From the NCBI GenBank assembly GCA_022013695.1, contig JAKLPS010000016.1, forward strand, positions 1-40,911: a stretch of 40,911 bases of DNA, in the 5' to 3' direction. This DNA comes from Weeksellaceae bacterium (GTDB lineage: Bacteria; Bacteroidota; Bacteroidia; Flavobacteriales; Weeksellaceae). The position numbers were made by a program, and so were the translations under genes. Shown here piece by piece: positions 1-7,575 of the stretch. The notes under the pieces were generated by a model that made no database searches, was not told the origin of the DNA, and worked only from the letters and a program-made list of their open reading frames with translations. How positions within the stretch are numbered: position 1 is the first letter of the stretch; each line of letters starts with the position of its first letter.

Positions 1-140
1 ACCTGGTTCTCACTCAGATCCGGAATGGCATCGATGGGATTGTCCCTTACCGCAAAAATACCCCAGATAAAAAGGCCGATTGCTATCAGCAACACGAAAT
101 ACCTGTTGCGGAGGGACAGTTTGATTAAATTTTGAATCAT
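1..140 (-). CDS. CusA/CzcA-family RND efflux pump, N-terminal fragment
   Basis: Partial gene running off the left edge; 46 codons are visible. The protein begins MIQNLIKLSLRNRYFV, has one hydrophobic segment (about residues 15-31), then RDNPIDAIPDLSE. This start followed by a TM helix and an (A/P)-IPDLS motif is typical of heavy-metal RND pumps (HME-RND, Cu/Ag or Co/Zn/Cd export). These are inner-membrane proton-driven exporters working with a periplasmic adaptor and an outer-membrane channel. The ATG at 138-140 is 14 bases after the DUF3347 lipoprotein stop, so the two are probably co-transcribed. The metal cannot be told from this fragment; the DUF3347 neighbour favours copper/silver. Confidence 0.85.
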   Translation of the reverse strand, partial: MIQNLIKLSLRNRYFVLLIAIGLFIWGIFAVRDNPIDAIPDLSENQ

Positions 141-154
141 GATTCTGTACGGTT

Positions 155-778
155 TTACTTAATTTCTTCCTGAACCTCGCCACATGAAATCATTTCTTTG
201 CCGTAATAAGGATTCTTCACCTCACGTGAATCGCTAAGCCAAAAAGCGCCTTTCTTATCGTTATACATTGGACAAAATACTTTGTACACCGGTTTTGGAG
301 TTCCGAAATCTTTCAGCAGGTCGTAAAAATCTGCGCTCATTAAATCCAGATGTTCGCGCTGATGATCAATCTTTCCGGCGTTATCTGCAATGTGCTCGGC
401 GTGTTCCCGGATGCTGGCTTCCAGTTCTGCAAATTCTTTCTTCTGTTCATCGGAAAACCCATTTTTGTCTATTTTAGGAAAAGAGGCCAGGATCCCTTTC
501 GCTGCACTAACCGCTTCTTTATCATCATCACCGGACAAAGCGAATGTAAGGTGGGTGTAATGGGAATAAAGCTCCGTAAGATCAGCGGAAGACTTTTTGG
601 CTTCAGTAACGGTTACCTCTTCATCCGTTGCCATATTGCCCATCGCTGCACTATCGGACATTGTGCTCATATCGTGCTTCATGGAAGTTTCAGTGGTGCT
701 TTTCTGTTCTTTGTTTTCTTTGCAGGAAGTAAGTGCAAATGTTCCGACTGCCAAAAGGCTGAATAGTACTGTTTTCAT
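155..778 (-). CDS. DUF3347-domain lipoprotein (metal-efflux accessory)
   Basis: 207-aa predicted lipoprotein: the signal peptide ends in a lipobox with Cys19 (LTSC). A Met/His-rich stretch follows at about residues 33-50, of the kind that binds Cu(I)/Ag(I) in periplasmic metal chaperones. The rest matches the DUF3347 pattern: a helical part (about 65-165) and a conserved end with VYKVFCPMYND, GAFWLSDS and NPYYGKEMISCG. DUF3347 domains also occur fused to CusB-like adaptors, and the gene lies directly upstream of the RND pump, so a role in delivering or sensing copper/silver at the pump is likely. The biochemical role is inferred. Confidence 0.82.
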   Translation of the reverse strand: MKTVLFSLLAVGTFALTSCKENKEQKSTTETSMKHDMSTMSDSAAMGNMATDEEVTVTEAKKSSADLTELYSHYTHLTFALSGDDDKEAVSAAKGILASFPKIDKNGFSDEQKKEFAELEASIREHAEHIADNAGKIDHQREHLDLMSADFYDLLKDFGTPKPVYKVFCPMYNDKKGAFWLSDSREVKNPYYGKEMISCGEVQEEIK

Positions 779-801
779 TATTTTATAAGTTTAAAGGTTA
801 T

Positions 802-1188
802 TTATTTTTTATTGAAAAAGGCTTCGTAGTTTGCTTTGTTTTCGAAGTACACGACATTGTCGTTTTTATCGGATATCGCTATAATTGCGGTTGCTTTATC
901 GATAAGTTGGTGAGATATCGGATCATACGCCATGCGCGCATTTTCTTCCTGCGGGATTCTGAGTTTGCAGTTTTCGCAGCAACCGTAGTAGGTTTTGCCG
1001 TCATGCTTTACTTCGAGCTGTTTTTTGCCCATGTAGGCGTTGTTTACCATACAGACCTGGTCGTGAGGAACAATGTCGCCGGTCTTGAAGTGTGCATTGG
1101 TAATTTGGGTATTTTCGGCTTTTGAATTGGTGCAGGAAACGAGAAACACTGCTACAAAAGCCAGTATTCCTAAAAGAATATTCTTCAT
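802..1188 (-). CDS. Cys-rich lipoprotein with TRASH/YHS-like metal-binding motif
   Basis: 128-aa predicted lipoprotein with lipobox Cys19 (LVSC). The mature part carries VCMVNNAYMGKK, then YYGCCENCK, and ends in VVYFENKANYEAFF. Spaced cysteines with a closing YF-x-N-x-A-x-Y-x-x-F motif resemble the TRASH/YHS fold used in metal sensing and trafficking. It lies 23 bases upstream of the DUF3347 gene on the same strand, so it probably belongs to the same metal-resistance operon. Binding of a soft metal such as Cu, Ag or Hg is inferred from the cysteines. No enzyme motif is visible. Confidence 0.7.
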   Translation of the reverse strand: MKNILLGILAFVAVFLVSCTNSKAENTQITNAHFKTGDIVPHDQVCMVNNAYMGKKQLEVKHDGKTYYGCCENCKLRIPQEENARMAYDPISHQLIDKATAIIAISDKNDNVVYFENKANYEAFFNKK

Positions 1189-1261
1189 TAAATTATCGGG
1201 TAAAGGTTAAATTTGAGCCTCCGTCTTGAGAGACTGTGTACGAATATCCTGATCTTCAAGT

Positions 1262-1277
1262 TGTTCTTTAAAGAACA
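1262..1277. promoter_or_regulatory. 16-bp perfect palindrome upstream of the lipoprotein gene
   Basis: TGTTCTTTAAAGAACA reads the same on both strands. It lies about 75 bases upstream of the TRASH-like lipoprotein start, in the 217-base spacer 1189-1405. The position fits an operator for a dimeric regulator of the metal genes. It is not followed by a T-run, so it does not look like a terminator. I see no convincing gene in the rest of that spacer. Confidence 0.35.
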
Positions 1278-1405
1278 TTCTTTTCTAAAAGATTACTTAA
1301 AGGAGAAATGGAAGTTCGAAGGGACATTCAGCACCGCTAAATAATCTGCGGAAAGTGTCATAAACACTTCACGACCAGACACAATTCGGGCTGTAAAAGA
1401 AGATC

Positions 1406-1822
1406 TTAACCTATTTTGGGCGGTTCCCAAATGGTATAGAATCCACCGGAGTAATGGGGATTCTGATAAAAGAAATTAGAATTTTTGTCATCGTAACCGG
1501 ACGCTTCGTTTTTAGAATCCTCTAAAAATTTGCTGTCTGCTAGAATGGTATACTGAGCAGTGCTGCAAAGGTTACCGCTGCAATTTCCTGAGCATCCATC
1601 GGTTTGACAATTGTGTGATTTTGGGTGACAGCATTCTTCTTTGCAATCGTCGCTGTCGCACGACGGCTGTATCTGTGCGAATGACTGTTTTATGAAAGTT
1701 TGCGAACTGGTCGCGGTTTTAATAACCTGCTTCTCCTTTTTACTGCAAGCCTGAGAAATCCCTGGCGCCAGAAATAACGCGAGTGTAAGGGAAAGGAACA
1801 GTATTTTAAAATTTCCGACCAT
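1406..1822 (-). CDS. Cys-rich secreted protein of the metal-resistance cluster
   Basis: 138 aa from the chosen ATG at 1822 (MVGNFKILFLSL...), which gives a normal signal peptide ending near GISQAC; a longer version starting at 1840 would overlap the promoter element. The mature protein has a cysteine-dense centre (CDSDDCKEECCHP, then CQTDGCSGNCSGNLC), suggesting metal chelation in the periplasm. No known enzyme domain is recognised. It is separated by 217 bases from the next gene but reads the same way as the efflux genes. An IS982-family element lies 39 bp upstream of its start, so its expression may be altered. Confidence 0.6.
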   Translation of the reverse strand: MVGNFKILFLSLTLALFLAPGISQACSKKEKQVIKTATSSQTFIKQSFAQIQPSCDSDDCKEECCHPKSHNCQTDGCSGNCSGNLCSTAQYTILADSKFLEDSKNEASGYDDKNSNFFYQNPHYSGGFYTIWEPPKIG

Positions 1823-1837
1823 TGTAAGTAAACAGCA

Positions 1838-1845
1838 CAAAGATA
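1838..1845 (-). promoter_or_regulatory. -7 element (TATCTTTG) of the Cys-rich protein gene
   Basis: TATCTTTG matches the Bacteroidota -7 consensus TAnnTTTG and lies 15 bases before the ATG at 1822. The matching -33 element would fall about 19 bases farther upstream, which is where the IS starts (1862), and no TTG is seen there. The promoter is therefore probably disturbed. Confidence 0.5.
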
Positions 1846-1854
1846 GGGAATTAT

Positions 1855-1861
1855 TTTAGAA
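1855..1861. repeat. Left target-site duplication of the IS982-family element
   Basis: TTTAGAA directly precedes the IS left end and is repeated exactly at 2837-2843. If the first base of the IS is assigned differently, an 8-bp TTTTAGAA duplication can also be read. Confidence 0.8.
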
Positions 1862-2836
1862 ACCCGTAGTGCATTATAAAAAAGGTTACTCATAATACGA
1901 AAATTTCGTATATTGTATTGACTACCAATCTAATACGTTATGAATAACCTAGATGCAATTTACGATTTTATTTTAAAGGAATTAAGAAAATTAACCATCA
2001 AAGAAAATTTTTATTTCAAACCAATTAAACCAAAATTATCTGATTTAGAGCTCATTGCAATAAATATTTCTGCGGAATATTTATCGATAGATTCAGAATA
2101 TCAGTTGTTTAGATACCTCTCTAATTCAAAACTAAAGGGAATGATTGAGAGAAGTGTGTTTAATCGCAGAAAAAGAAAGCTTTTCTTACACTTGGAAAAT
2201 ATTAGAAAACTTATGGTTGCTAAATTTAATGAGATGGAAACCACTTTTATTGTAGATTCGATGCCTTTAGAAATCTGTAAAAACGCAAGAGCGAACCGCT
2301 CTAAAATTTGTAAGGAAAATGAATTTTCGTTTCCCAGCAAAGGTTATTGCGCTTCTCAATCGAGTTATTATTATGGTTACAAATTACATGCTGTTTGTTC
2401 TGTTTCCGGAGTTTTCCAAAGTTTTGATATTTCTACAGCAAGCATTCATGATATTCATTTTTTGCAAGATATCAAGCATCAAATGAACAATTGTACGTTG
2501 ATTGGAGACAGGGGTTATTTATCCACCCAAGTGCAAACAGATTTGTTCAATTATGCGAATATAAAGCTGGATACACCCATGAGAAACAACCAAAAAAATT
2601 ATCAAAAACAAAAATATATTTTCAGAAAATCCAGAAAAAGAATTGAGACTTTATTCTCTCAACTTTGCGACCAATTTAAAATCAGAAACAATTACGCAAA
2701 ATCTTTTAACGGTTTTAAAACAAGGATATTGAGCAAAATAACAGCATTAACTTTCATTCAGTTTGTAAATGTTTTTGTTTTCAGTAGAAAAATGAATAGA
2801 CTTAAAATTGAATTAATTTAATAATGCACTACGAGT
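1862..2836 (+). mobile_element. IS982-family insertion sequence, apparently complete (975 bp)
   Basis: Terminal inverted repeats are ACCCGTAGTGCATTAT at the left and, on the opposite strand at the right, ACTCGTAGTGCATTAT: 15 of 16 match. It is flanked by 7-bp direct repeats TTTAGAA. It encodes one intact transposase. A 17-base palindrome at 1895-1911 (ATACGAAA-A-TTTCGTAT) lies between the left end and the gene. The size and the ACC-type end fit the IS982 family. The element is visibly more AT-rich than the neighbouring mobilization genes. The intact ORF and duplicated target suggest a fairly recent insertion. Confidence 0.92.
1940..2821 (+). CDS. IS982-family transposase
   Basis: 293-aa DDE transposase, the usual length for IS982. 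The N-terminal third is a helical DNA-binding region (SDLELIAINIS). Catalytic blocks are visible: first Asp in FIVDSMPLEIC, second Asp in LIGDRGYLS, and the Glu in RKRIETLFSQL. The segment KGYCASQSSYYYGYKLH is characteristic of this family. The stop codon lies 15 bases before the right end of the element. It catalyses cut-and-paste movement of its own element. There is no frameshift or stop, so it is probably active. Confidence 0.93.
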   Translation: MNNLDAIYDFILKELRKLTIKENFYFKPIKPKLSDLELIAINISAEYLSIDSEYQLFRYLSNSKLKGMIERSVFNRRKRKLFLHLENIRKLMVAKFNEMETTFIVDSMPLEICKNARANRSKICKENEFSFPSKGYCASQSSYYYGYKLHAVCSVSGVFQSFDISTASIHDIHFLQDIKHQMNNCTLIGDRGYLSTQVQTDLFNYANIKLDTPMRNNQKNYQKQKYIFRKSRKRIETLFSQLCDQFKIRNNYAKSFNGFKTRILSKITALTFIQFVNVFVFSRKMNRLKIELI

Positions 2837-2843
2837 TTTAGAA
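2837..2843. repeat. Right target-site duplication of the IS982-family element
   Basis: TTTAGAA directly follows the IS right end and equals the sequence at 1855-1861. Confidence 0.8.
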
Positions 2844-2953
2844 GCTAAACTACTTCCTTAAAAAAGCCCAAAAGCTCAAATTTACGAAATTTATTTTTCC
2901 TAAATTATTCACAATGTTACTCTTAGCAAACTGTAATAAATACGTCAATAAAT

Positions 2954-2980
2954 GTCCAGTTTTTTATTAAAAAACTGGAC
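2954..2980. repeat. Perfect inverted repeat, 12-bp arms and 3-base loop
   Basis: Arms GTCCAGTTTTTT and AAAAAACTGGAC enclose ATT. It lies 14 bases downstream of the last gene of the mob operon (minus strand), so it is most likely that operon's terminator. The T-run is inside the stem rather than after it, so a protein-binding or recombination site is also possible. Confidence 0.6.
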
Positions 2981-2994
2981 AAATAATTTTTAGT

Positions 2995-3579
2995 CTACCT
3001 ACTCTCATACCCCTCTTTAAACTTCAAGAACTTTTCTGCGTCCTTTGGGTTTTTCTGCATCCATTTGTTCATCAGCGTGGTGTTATGTTCCAGCTGCTTT
3101 ACCTGCTCGGTTTCATAAATCGCCTTGTTTTCATTCTTAATTTCGGAAAGTATTTCCTCTCGAACCTCGGTCTTGGTGCGGATGCTCTCTTGGTACCAGT
3201 TTTTTCCTAGATAAACAGTTGCTGTTAAAATAAAAAATGCAACCAGCAGCATAGCTAAGATTCCGAAAAACCAATATTTAACTGTATGTGATCTATGATG
3301 GAATTTTTCCAGATGCTTTACACCGTCCGGAGATAATTCTGCGATAATATTGTTTGGGATGGATTTAAGCAATTCCTGCCGTTTGAGATTTTCTTCATTT
3401 GCCAGTGCTTGGATTTTCTTAACATCCTCCTTGATGTCGCAGTACATGTGGAAAATCGCCTTCCCCGAAATTTCTACCGCCTTATTGCTTTCTATGACGC
3501 GGTGCAAAAGTTCGATGCCTGCATCTTGTGAAGAATAATTTTCTGTATTCTCTTGGTTGTTAAATTCGTTGTTGTTCAT
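2995..3579 (-). CDS. One-TM coiled-coil protein of the mobilization operon
   Basis: 194 aa, not recognised as a named family. The N-terminus is soluble and polar (residues 1-120, rich in Asn/Glu, helical), one clear TM helix follows (about 125-149, YWFFGILAMLLVAFFILTAT), then a charged, probably coiled-coil tail. It is 29 bases downstream of the relaxase gene on the same strand, so it is probably co-transcribed. Proteins of this shape are common beside relaxases in Bacteroidota mobilizable elements and may tether the relaxosome to the membrane; that role is inferred from context only. Confidence 0.6.
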   Translation of the reverse strand: MNNNEFNNQENTENYSSQDAGIELLHRVIESNKAVEISGKAIFHMYCDIKEDVKKIQALANEENLKRQELLKSIPNNIIAELSPDGVKHLEKFHHRSHTVKYWFFGILAMLLVAFFILTATVYLGKNWYQESIRTKTEVREEILSEIKNENKAIYETEQVKQLEHNTTLMNKWMQKNPKDAEKFLKFKEGYESR

Positions 3580-3608
3580 TTTCTTTTTTTATTGATGTTT
3601 TTTTAAAC

Positions 3609-4517
3609 TTATCGCCTTCTTTTTCTTTTCCTCAGCAATTCATCGTCTGCCGCCGGTGCGTAGCTCGGTTTGAGGAGTTCCTTCACAGCATTCTCAATCT
3701 CCTTGAGGGCTGATTTTTCCGGATGTTTTATTTCATTCGTTTGCGGATTACTCTGACTGAAAATTGCCGACTGGTGGTTTTCCGCATTCCGGTTTAGGAT
3801 TTCTTTGATGTCCTTAATCTTCAGTTTGCTGGTGATCTCCGAAAGTTTGTAACCTGGATGGTACTGCCTCTGGGTTTGGTCGTTGATGTCCTTTAATCTA
3901 ACAATCCGCATCCCCGAAATACCGTCCTTCACATTCTGCGAGAGCGTCACTCTGTAACCACATCTCCGCATATAATCCACCAAGTCGTCAAAATTTCTTG
4001 AGACCTTCAGACAGTTTTGCAGAACTTTCAGCATCTGCTGCTTTTTCTCTTTCCCTATTTCCACATCTGTTTTCAGGTTCATCTCTTTGCAAACATTTCT
4101 CACTGATTCACCGAAGCGCTTTCCGATATTGGCAGATTTTACCGTGCATTTACCATAAACATCTATGCGGTTCACGATGAAGTGGATATGTTTCTGCTTC
4201 GTGGAATTGTGGACATCCAAGACGATTTGGTTATTTTCTGTAAGTCCCACATCTTTCAATGATTTTATAGCCAGTTCCTTCAATTCGTCGTTGGTCAGTA
4301 TGTCGCCAATTTCCTTTGCCGGAGAAATGTAACCTGTGAGAGCCCATTTCTTTACATTCGGATTTCTCTCGGCGACAATCTTCATCTCTTCAAATCTTTC
4401 CTCCGGCATTGTTGAAAGCAGGTTGTTGGAATAAATACATTCCGCCGTGCCTTTGTCATTGCCATTGTATTCAATCGCGATCTTACTGATCCTCCTCGTC
4501 GTTGCCGAATTGTTCAT
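3609..4517 (-). CDS. mobA: Relaxase / mobilization nuclease (MobA, MobP type)
   Basis: 302 aa. The N-terminal half is a relaxase domain: Tyr17 (AIEYNG) is a candidate nicking tyrosine, and the metal-binding histidine motif is HNSTKQKHIHFIVNR (His103, His110, His112, Asn116). The C-terminal half is helical with a very basic end (LLRKRKRRR). Relaxases cut one strand at oriT and pilot it into the recipient. The start ATG lies inside the end of mobC (35-base overlap), showing translational coupling. No type IV secretion genes are present, so the element would need a helper conjugative system. Confidence 0.87.
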   Translation of the reverse strand: MNNSATTRRISKIAIEYNGNDKGTAECIYSNNLLSTMPEERFEEMKIVAERNPNVKKWALTGYISPAKEIGDILTNDELKELAIKSLKDVGLTENNQIVLDVHNSTKQKHIHFIVNRIDVYGKCTVKSANIGKRFGESVRNVCKEMNLKTDVEIGKEKKQQMLKVLQNCLKVSRNFDDLVDYMRRCGYRVTLSQNVKDGISGMRIVRLKDINDQTQRQYHPGYKLSEITSKLKIKDIKEILNRNAENHQSAIFSQSNPQTNEIKHPEKSALKEIENAVKELLKPSYAPAADDELLRKRKRRR

Positions 4518-4959
4518 GCTTGATGATTTGTTGGTAGAGGTATTCCCGGATCAACCTCGTTGTGGTTTGAATTTCCTCAAGGATCTCTTTCTTGTTTTCA
4601 AACTCATTCCATTCTCTGTTCCGGAGCAGATTGGATATCCTTATAAAATTGTTGCCGTAATTCAACAGAACCGCGTCGGTTTGAAACTCGTTTATTTTGA
4701 GTTCTTTTTCGGTTGAAACCAGTCTTAAATATTTTGATATTTTGAGTTTGTAGAAGTCAGCCTCCTTTTGAATTTTCTCAAACTCCTTTTCGGTAAAACG
4801 AACTGAGACTACCTTCGAAAATTGGTTCGCCGTCTTCTTTTTCAAACCTCCCTTTCGACCAATTTCTCGGAACCGGTTCTTTCTTTTTTCTTCTGCAACC
4901 TTTGCAATTTGCTGCTCGGAAATCTGCCTGACAAACTGTTTTAAAAAGTCATTTTTCAT
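4483..4959 (-). CDS. mobC: Relaxosome accessory protein MobC
   Basis: 158 aa. A basic N-terminus (KRKNRFREIGRKGGLKKK) is followed by a ribbon-helix-helix-like segment (about residues 47-82, VVSVRFTEKEFEKI...ISKYLRL) and a helical MobC-type C-terminus with LLNYGNNFIRISNLLR, close to the usual LxxxGNNLNQIA signature. MobC proteins bind oriT and open the DNA for the relaxase. It overlaps mobA and lies just downstream of the oriT-like spacer, the usual arrangement. Confidence 0.83.
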   Translation of the reverse strand: MKNDFLKQFVRQISEQQIAKVAEEKRKNRFREIGRKGGLKKKTANQFSKVVSVRFTEKEFEKIQKEADFYKLKISKYLRLVSTEKELKINEFQTDAVLLNYGNNFIRISNLLRNREWNEFENKKEILEEIQTTTRLIREYLYQQIIKHEQFGNDEEDQ

Positions 4960-5030
4960 CTTGTGTTTATTTTGTGTTTAATTTTTTTATGATTATAAAT
5001 TACTGGCTTGAATTCCATTTCCAAACAAGT

Positions 5031-5089
5031 GTTTCCGACGACAGGAGGAAACCAAAAAGCCCGATTTTTACGACAAGCCCCACGCTTGT
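5031..5089. other. Candidate origin of transfer (oriT)
   Basis: The 237-base spacer between mobC and the primase gene holds two perfect small inverted repeats: GTTTCC (5031-5036) with GGAAAC (5047-5052), and ACAAGC (5073-5078) with GCTTGT (5084-5089), the latter around a 5-base loop. Short hairpins directly upstream of mobC-mobA are where oriT is normally found. The nic site cannot be read from sequence alone. I see no gene in this spacer. Confidence 0.45.
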
Positions 5090-5196
5090 TGTAAACATTG
5101 GGTACTTTTTGCACTAGACACATGGCAAGTTTTTACCCAGCCTTTTTAGAGCATTCCACCTGTGCTTATTTTGCGCAGCCCGGCTTGTATAAATCT

Positions 5197-6114
5197 TCAT
5201 CTTTTTCTCCTGTAAATATTCCGGTTTTCCTCGGACTCGTGGATGGCTGTTTGATTTTTTTCAAGCTTATTTTCAAGTGTCTTTTCTTCCTGTGATATCA
5301 GGAAATCATTCAGATCTTGATGGGGGAAATATTCATTCGACCGGTCATCGGCCTCCGGGAATATTTTCAAAATTGAATCCCTGCACTGTTCGCCGGCGCG
5401 GTCGTTATCCAAGTACATTTCGACAGATTTATAATTTCCAAAAAGCCCTGATGCCTTGTGAACCATGGCGACAGAGTTCAGAATTAGATTGTCGGAAGGT
5501 GTCTTTTCCGGTTCTAAAATTTTATTGGAAAGGTAGTCGGTAAAGCCCTCGAAAACCTTTAGGTTTTCAGAATTATTTTTTATCGTGGTGATATCCTTTT
5601 TTCCAAGACAGATTTTGGAAAACCTGCTGCGGATCTCGTAGCCTCCCGAATCGTTTTTAAAACCGAGCCCGAAATATCTTTTGTCGTTAATCCGGTAGTA
5701 GACTTCGCTCAATTCCGATTTTTGTGACTCGAGTTTTCTTGATTTCAAATAGTCTAACAATGCCGGGTGAATAACTTCCTTTACTTCGAGAATTTGATTT
5801 GTATTTTCAGCAGTAATTGCTTCCGTCACACTCGGCTTTTTATAAGAAAAATCGAAACGAGAAAGATATTCAAGAGCATCGGATACAGTGCATTGTTTGA
5901 GCTCCTGAACTATCGACACGACATCGTATTGTTTTCCAGTGCCAAAATCAAAGGCAATATTTTTCACATAATTCACTAATAAACTTGGCGTTCGTTCTTG
6001 TCGATTGATAGCATAATAATAGGCTGTTTTCGGATGTTCTTTGCTTGGGAATAGAGAAAAACTTTCCATTACTTCTTTGATGCTGATATTCTCGTTCGCT
6101 TGTTTGCAGTTCAT
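5197..6114 (-). CDS. Toprim-domain primase-like protein of the mobilizable element
   Basis: 305 aa. Residues about 10-90 resemble the N-terminal domain of DnaG-type primases (YYYAINRQERTPSL, FDFGTGKQYDVVSIV), but the CHC2 zinc cysteines are missing. Residues about 184-245 form a Toprim domain with Glu189 (VFEGFTDYL) and Asp236/Asp238 (MYLDNDRAGEQC). Such proteins are common in Bacteroidota mobilizable islands, where they probably prime replication of the transferred or excised strand. It lies between the oriT-like and iteron-like spacers. A shortened domain with an altered N-terminus is normal for this group; activity is inferred. Confidence 0.8.
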   Translation of the reverse strand: MNCKQANENISIKEVMESFSLFPSKEHPKTAYYYAINRQERTPSLLVNYVKNIAFDFGTGKQYDVVSIVQELKQCTVSDALEYLSRFDFSYKKPSVTEAITAENTNQILEVKEVIHPALLDYLKSRKLESQKSELSEVYYRINDKRYFGLGFKNDSGGYEIRSRFSKICLGKKDITTIKNNSENLKVFEGFTDYLSNKILEPEKTPSDNLILNSVAMVHKASGLFGNYKSVEMYLDNDRAGEQCRDSILKIFPEADDRSNEYFPHQDLNDFLISQEEKTLENKLEKNQTAIHESEENRNIYRRKR

Positions 6115-6174
6115 TTTTTGTGTTTTTTAAAGTTTATTTTTTTTATATCCAGTTATGTTTTTACCGTTTTTCTA

Positions 6175-6355
6175 TACCTGCCTACCTAAATATTGAATAT
6201 CAGTTAGTTATATTAATTAATGACTTACCTTGTTGTTACCTGTTAATTGGATCCCTTCTTTAACTATGGTAGTTTAGGTAAAGTCTTATCTATTTTATTA
6301 CCTTCATAAAAATTTGAAAATGAGTTCTGTAAGTCCACTTAGGTAAGTAGGTAGG
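6175..6355. repeat. Iteron-like TACCT array, candidate replication origin
   Basis: The 273-base spacer between the primase and VapE-like genes has eight copies of TACCT or its complement AGGTA, at 6175, 6183, 6226, 6237, 6276, 6299, 6341 and 6349. The outer pairs form a long imperfect inverted repeat: 6175-6191 against the complement of 6337-6353 (14 of 17 match), including a perfect CCTACCTA/TAGGTAGG pair at 6181-6188 and 6348-6355. The surrounding DNA is very AT-rich. This layout resembles an origin bound by a replication initiator. Confidence 0.5.
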
Positions 6356-6387
6356 ATAAATTGAATGTCAAGGATTTAAACTTTCTT

Positions 6388-7575
6388 TCAGTCAATCTTT
6401 CTTCGGATCAGGTACCCGTAAACCTGCAGTTTCGGATGCTTGATTCTTTCATACTTGAGCCTGGTGAGCGCCTTTCCGACCTTGATGTTGTTCAATCTTA
6501 AATTCAGGGCGTTGTTCATTGCCACAACGATGTCCGTCGCCGTAAGAAAATCCTTGATGTCCTTCGATTTCTCGAAGTGTGCGGAAACGATTTCCTGCTC
6601 AAGTGAAAGCTGGGAAAACTGCTCGTTCCTCAGCTCATTAGCCTCTATGTCCGAGAGCGTCATTTCCGGTTGGTAATTTTTTCTTTCAAAAGCATTGTGG
6701 TACGCCTGCGCCCATACCTTGTCTATGTCTATTTCCTCCACATAGGCGAAATCAATGCTGAAAACTTCGAAAACCAGCCACCTTACGCTTCCTGTCTCGT
6801 CGGTAAGGAAATCTGTTCTGTTGGTGGAAGCAACAAAGGAACATATCCTATCCATGTTCTCCGGCCTCCGTCCGTAAGGCACCCTTACTTTTGCGCCGCC
6901 CATCGAGATGAAGGATTTCAGGGTGTTGACATCCGATTTGGACAGCACGGCCAGCTCGTCCGCATTGAGGATGAAATTTTTGCAGATGGCAATGATGCCG
7001 TCCTTGTCCACTGTGACATTTTCGGAATAATAATCCCTGAGCCCGTCCGGGATGAGGAACCGCAGGAATGTGGTTTTGCCCGTGTTCTGTTTGGAGCTTG
7101 CCAGCACGAGGCACTGCTTGTTGACATAGTCTTTCTTCAATGCGCAAAGCACGGCGCGGGTCAGCCACTTCTCGAGATGGTAGCGGAACGCTTCGCTGTC
7201 GTTGGTCCGAACAAATCCCGCCAGCTTCCGGATATGGTCTTCGCCGTCCCAGCCCGCGAGTTTTATAAAGTATTCCGCTATCGGGTTGTATCTCTTTATC
7301 AGGTGGCTCCGGACGAGAATCTCCAGCTTCTGCATGGTGATCTGCATCCCGGCCTGTACGAGTTCTATCAGAAGGGAGTTGATGTTTAGCTCTGTCCAGT
7401 CATCCTTTCCCTTGAGCGATATTTCTATCTCCAGGGCGATGGCGTTAAAGCGAAGGTCATACTTGCTTTCAAGATACTTCATCACCATATCGAAAATGGT
7501 AGTGGTCTCGGAAGCGGTTTGGTAGAGTACTGGGATTTTTTGCTCGTCAGCCGGCTTGTTGGTTATTTCTTCCAT
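6388..7575 (-). CDS. VapE/VirE-family P-loop ATPase (replicative helicase-like)
   Basis: 395 aa. The virulence-associated E domain occupies about residues 95-330: Walker A in SKQNTGKTTF (Gly166-Lys167-Thr168), Walker B in FILNADELA (Asp206-Glu207), and an arginine-rich sensor region GRRPENMDR...STNRTDFL...GSVRWLVFEV. VapE proteins resemble SF3 helicases and occur in phages and mobile islands next to primases. Here it probably drives replication of the excised element with the Toprim protein. The start ATG at 7575 overlaps the end of the HTH gene by 13 bases. The central part of the gene is noticeably more GC-rich than its surroundings, consistent with foreign origin. Confidence 0.83.
   Translation of the reverse strand: MEEITNKPADEQKIPVLYQTASETTTIFDMVMKYLESKYDLRFNAIALEIEISLKGKDDWTELNINSLLIELVQAGMQITMQKLEILVRSHLIKRYNPIAEYFIKLAGWDGEDHIRKLAGFVRTNDSEAFRYHLEKWLTRAVLCALKKDYVNKQCLVLASSKQNTGKTTFLRFLIPDGLRDYYSENVTVDKDGIIAICKNFILNADELAVLSKSDVNTLKSFISMGGAKVRVPYGRRPENMDRICSFVASTNRTDFLTDETGSVRWLVFEVFSIDFAYVEEIDIDKVWAQAYHNAFERKNYQPEMTLSDIEANELRNEQFSQLSLEQEIVSAHFEKSKDIKDFLTATDIVVAMNNALNLRLNNIKVGKALTRLKYERIKHPKLQVYGYLIRRKID

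Noticed and set aside
1316-1405. Short open frame on the minus strand downstream of the Cys-rich gene, ending around 1310
   Set aside because: Only about 23 codons follow a possible ATG and no start context or similarity is seen.
5098-5295. 65-codon open frame on the plus strand
   Set aside because: It spans the oriT-like spacer and the end of the primase gene, with no recognisable protein features.
6670-7389. Long open frame on the plus strand inside the VapE gene
   Set aside because: It lies wholly opposite the VapE gene, whose P-loop and other motifs are clear; the reading has no recognisable domain.
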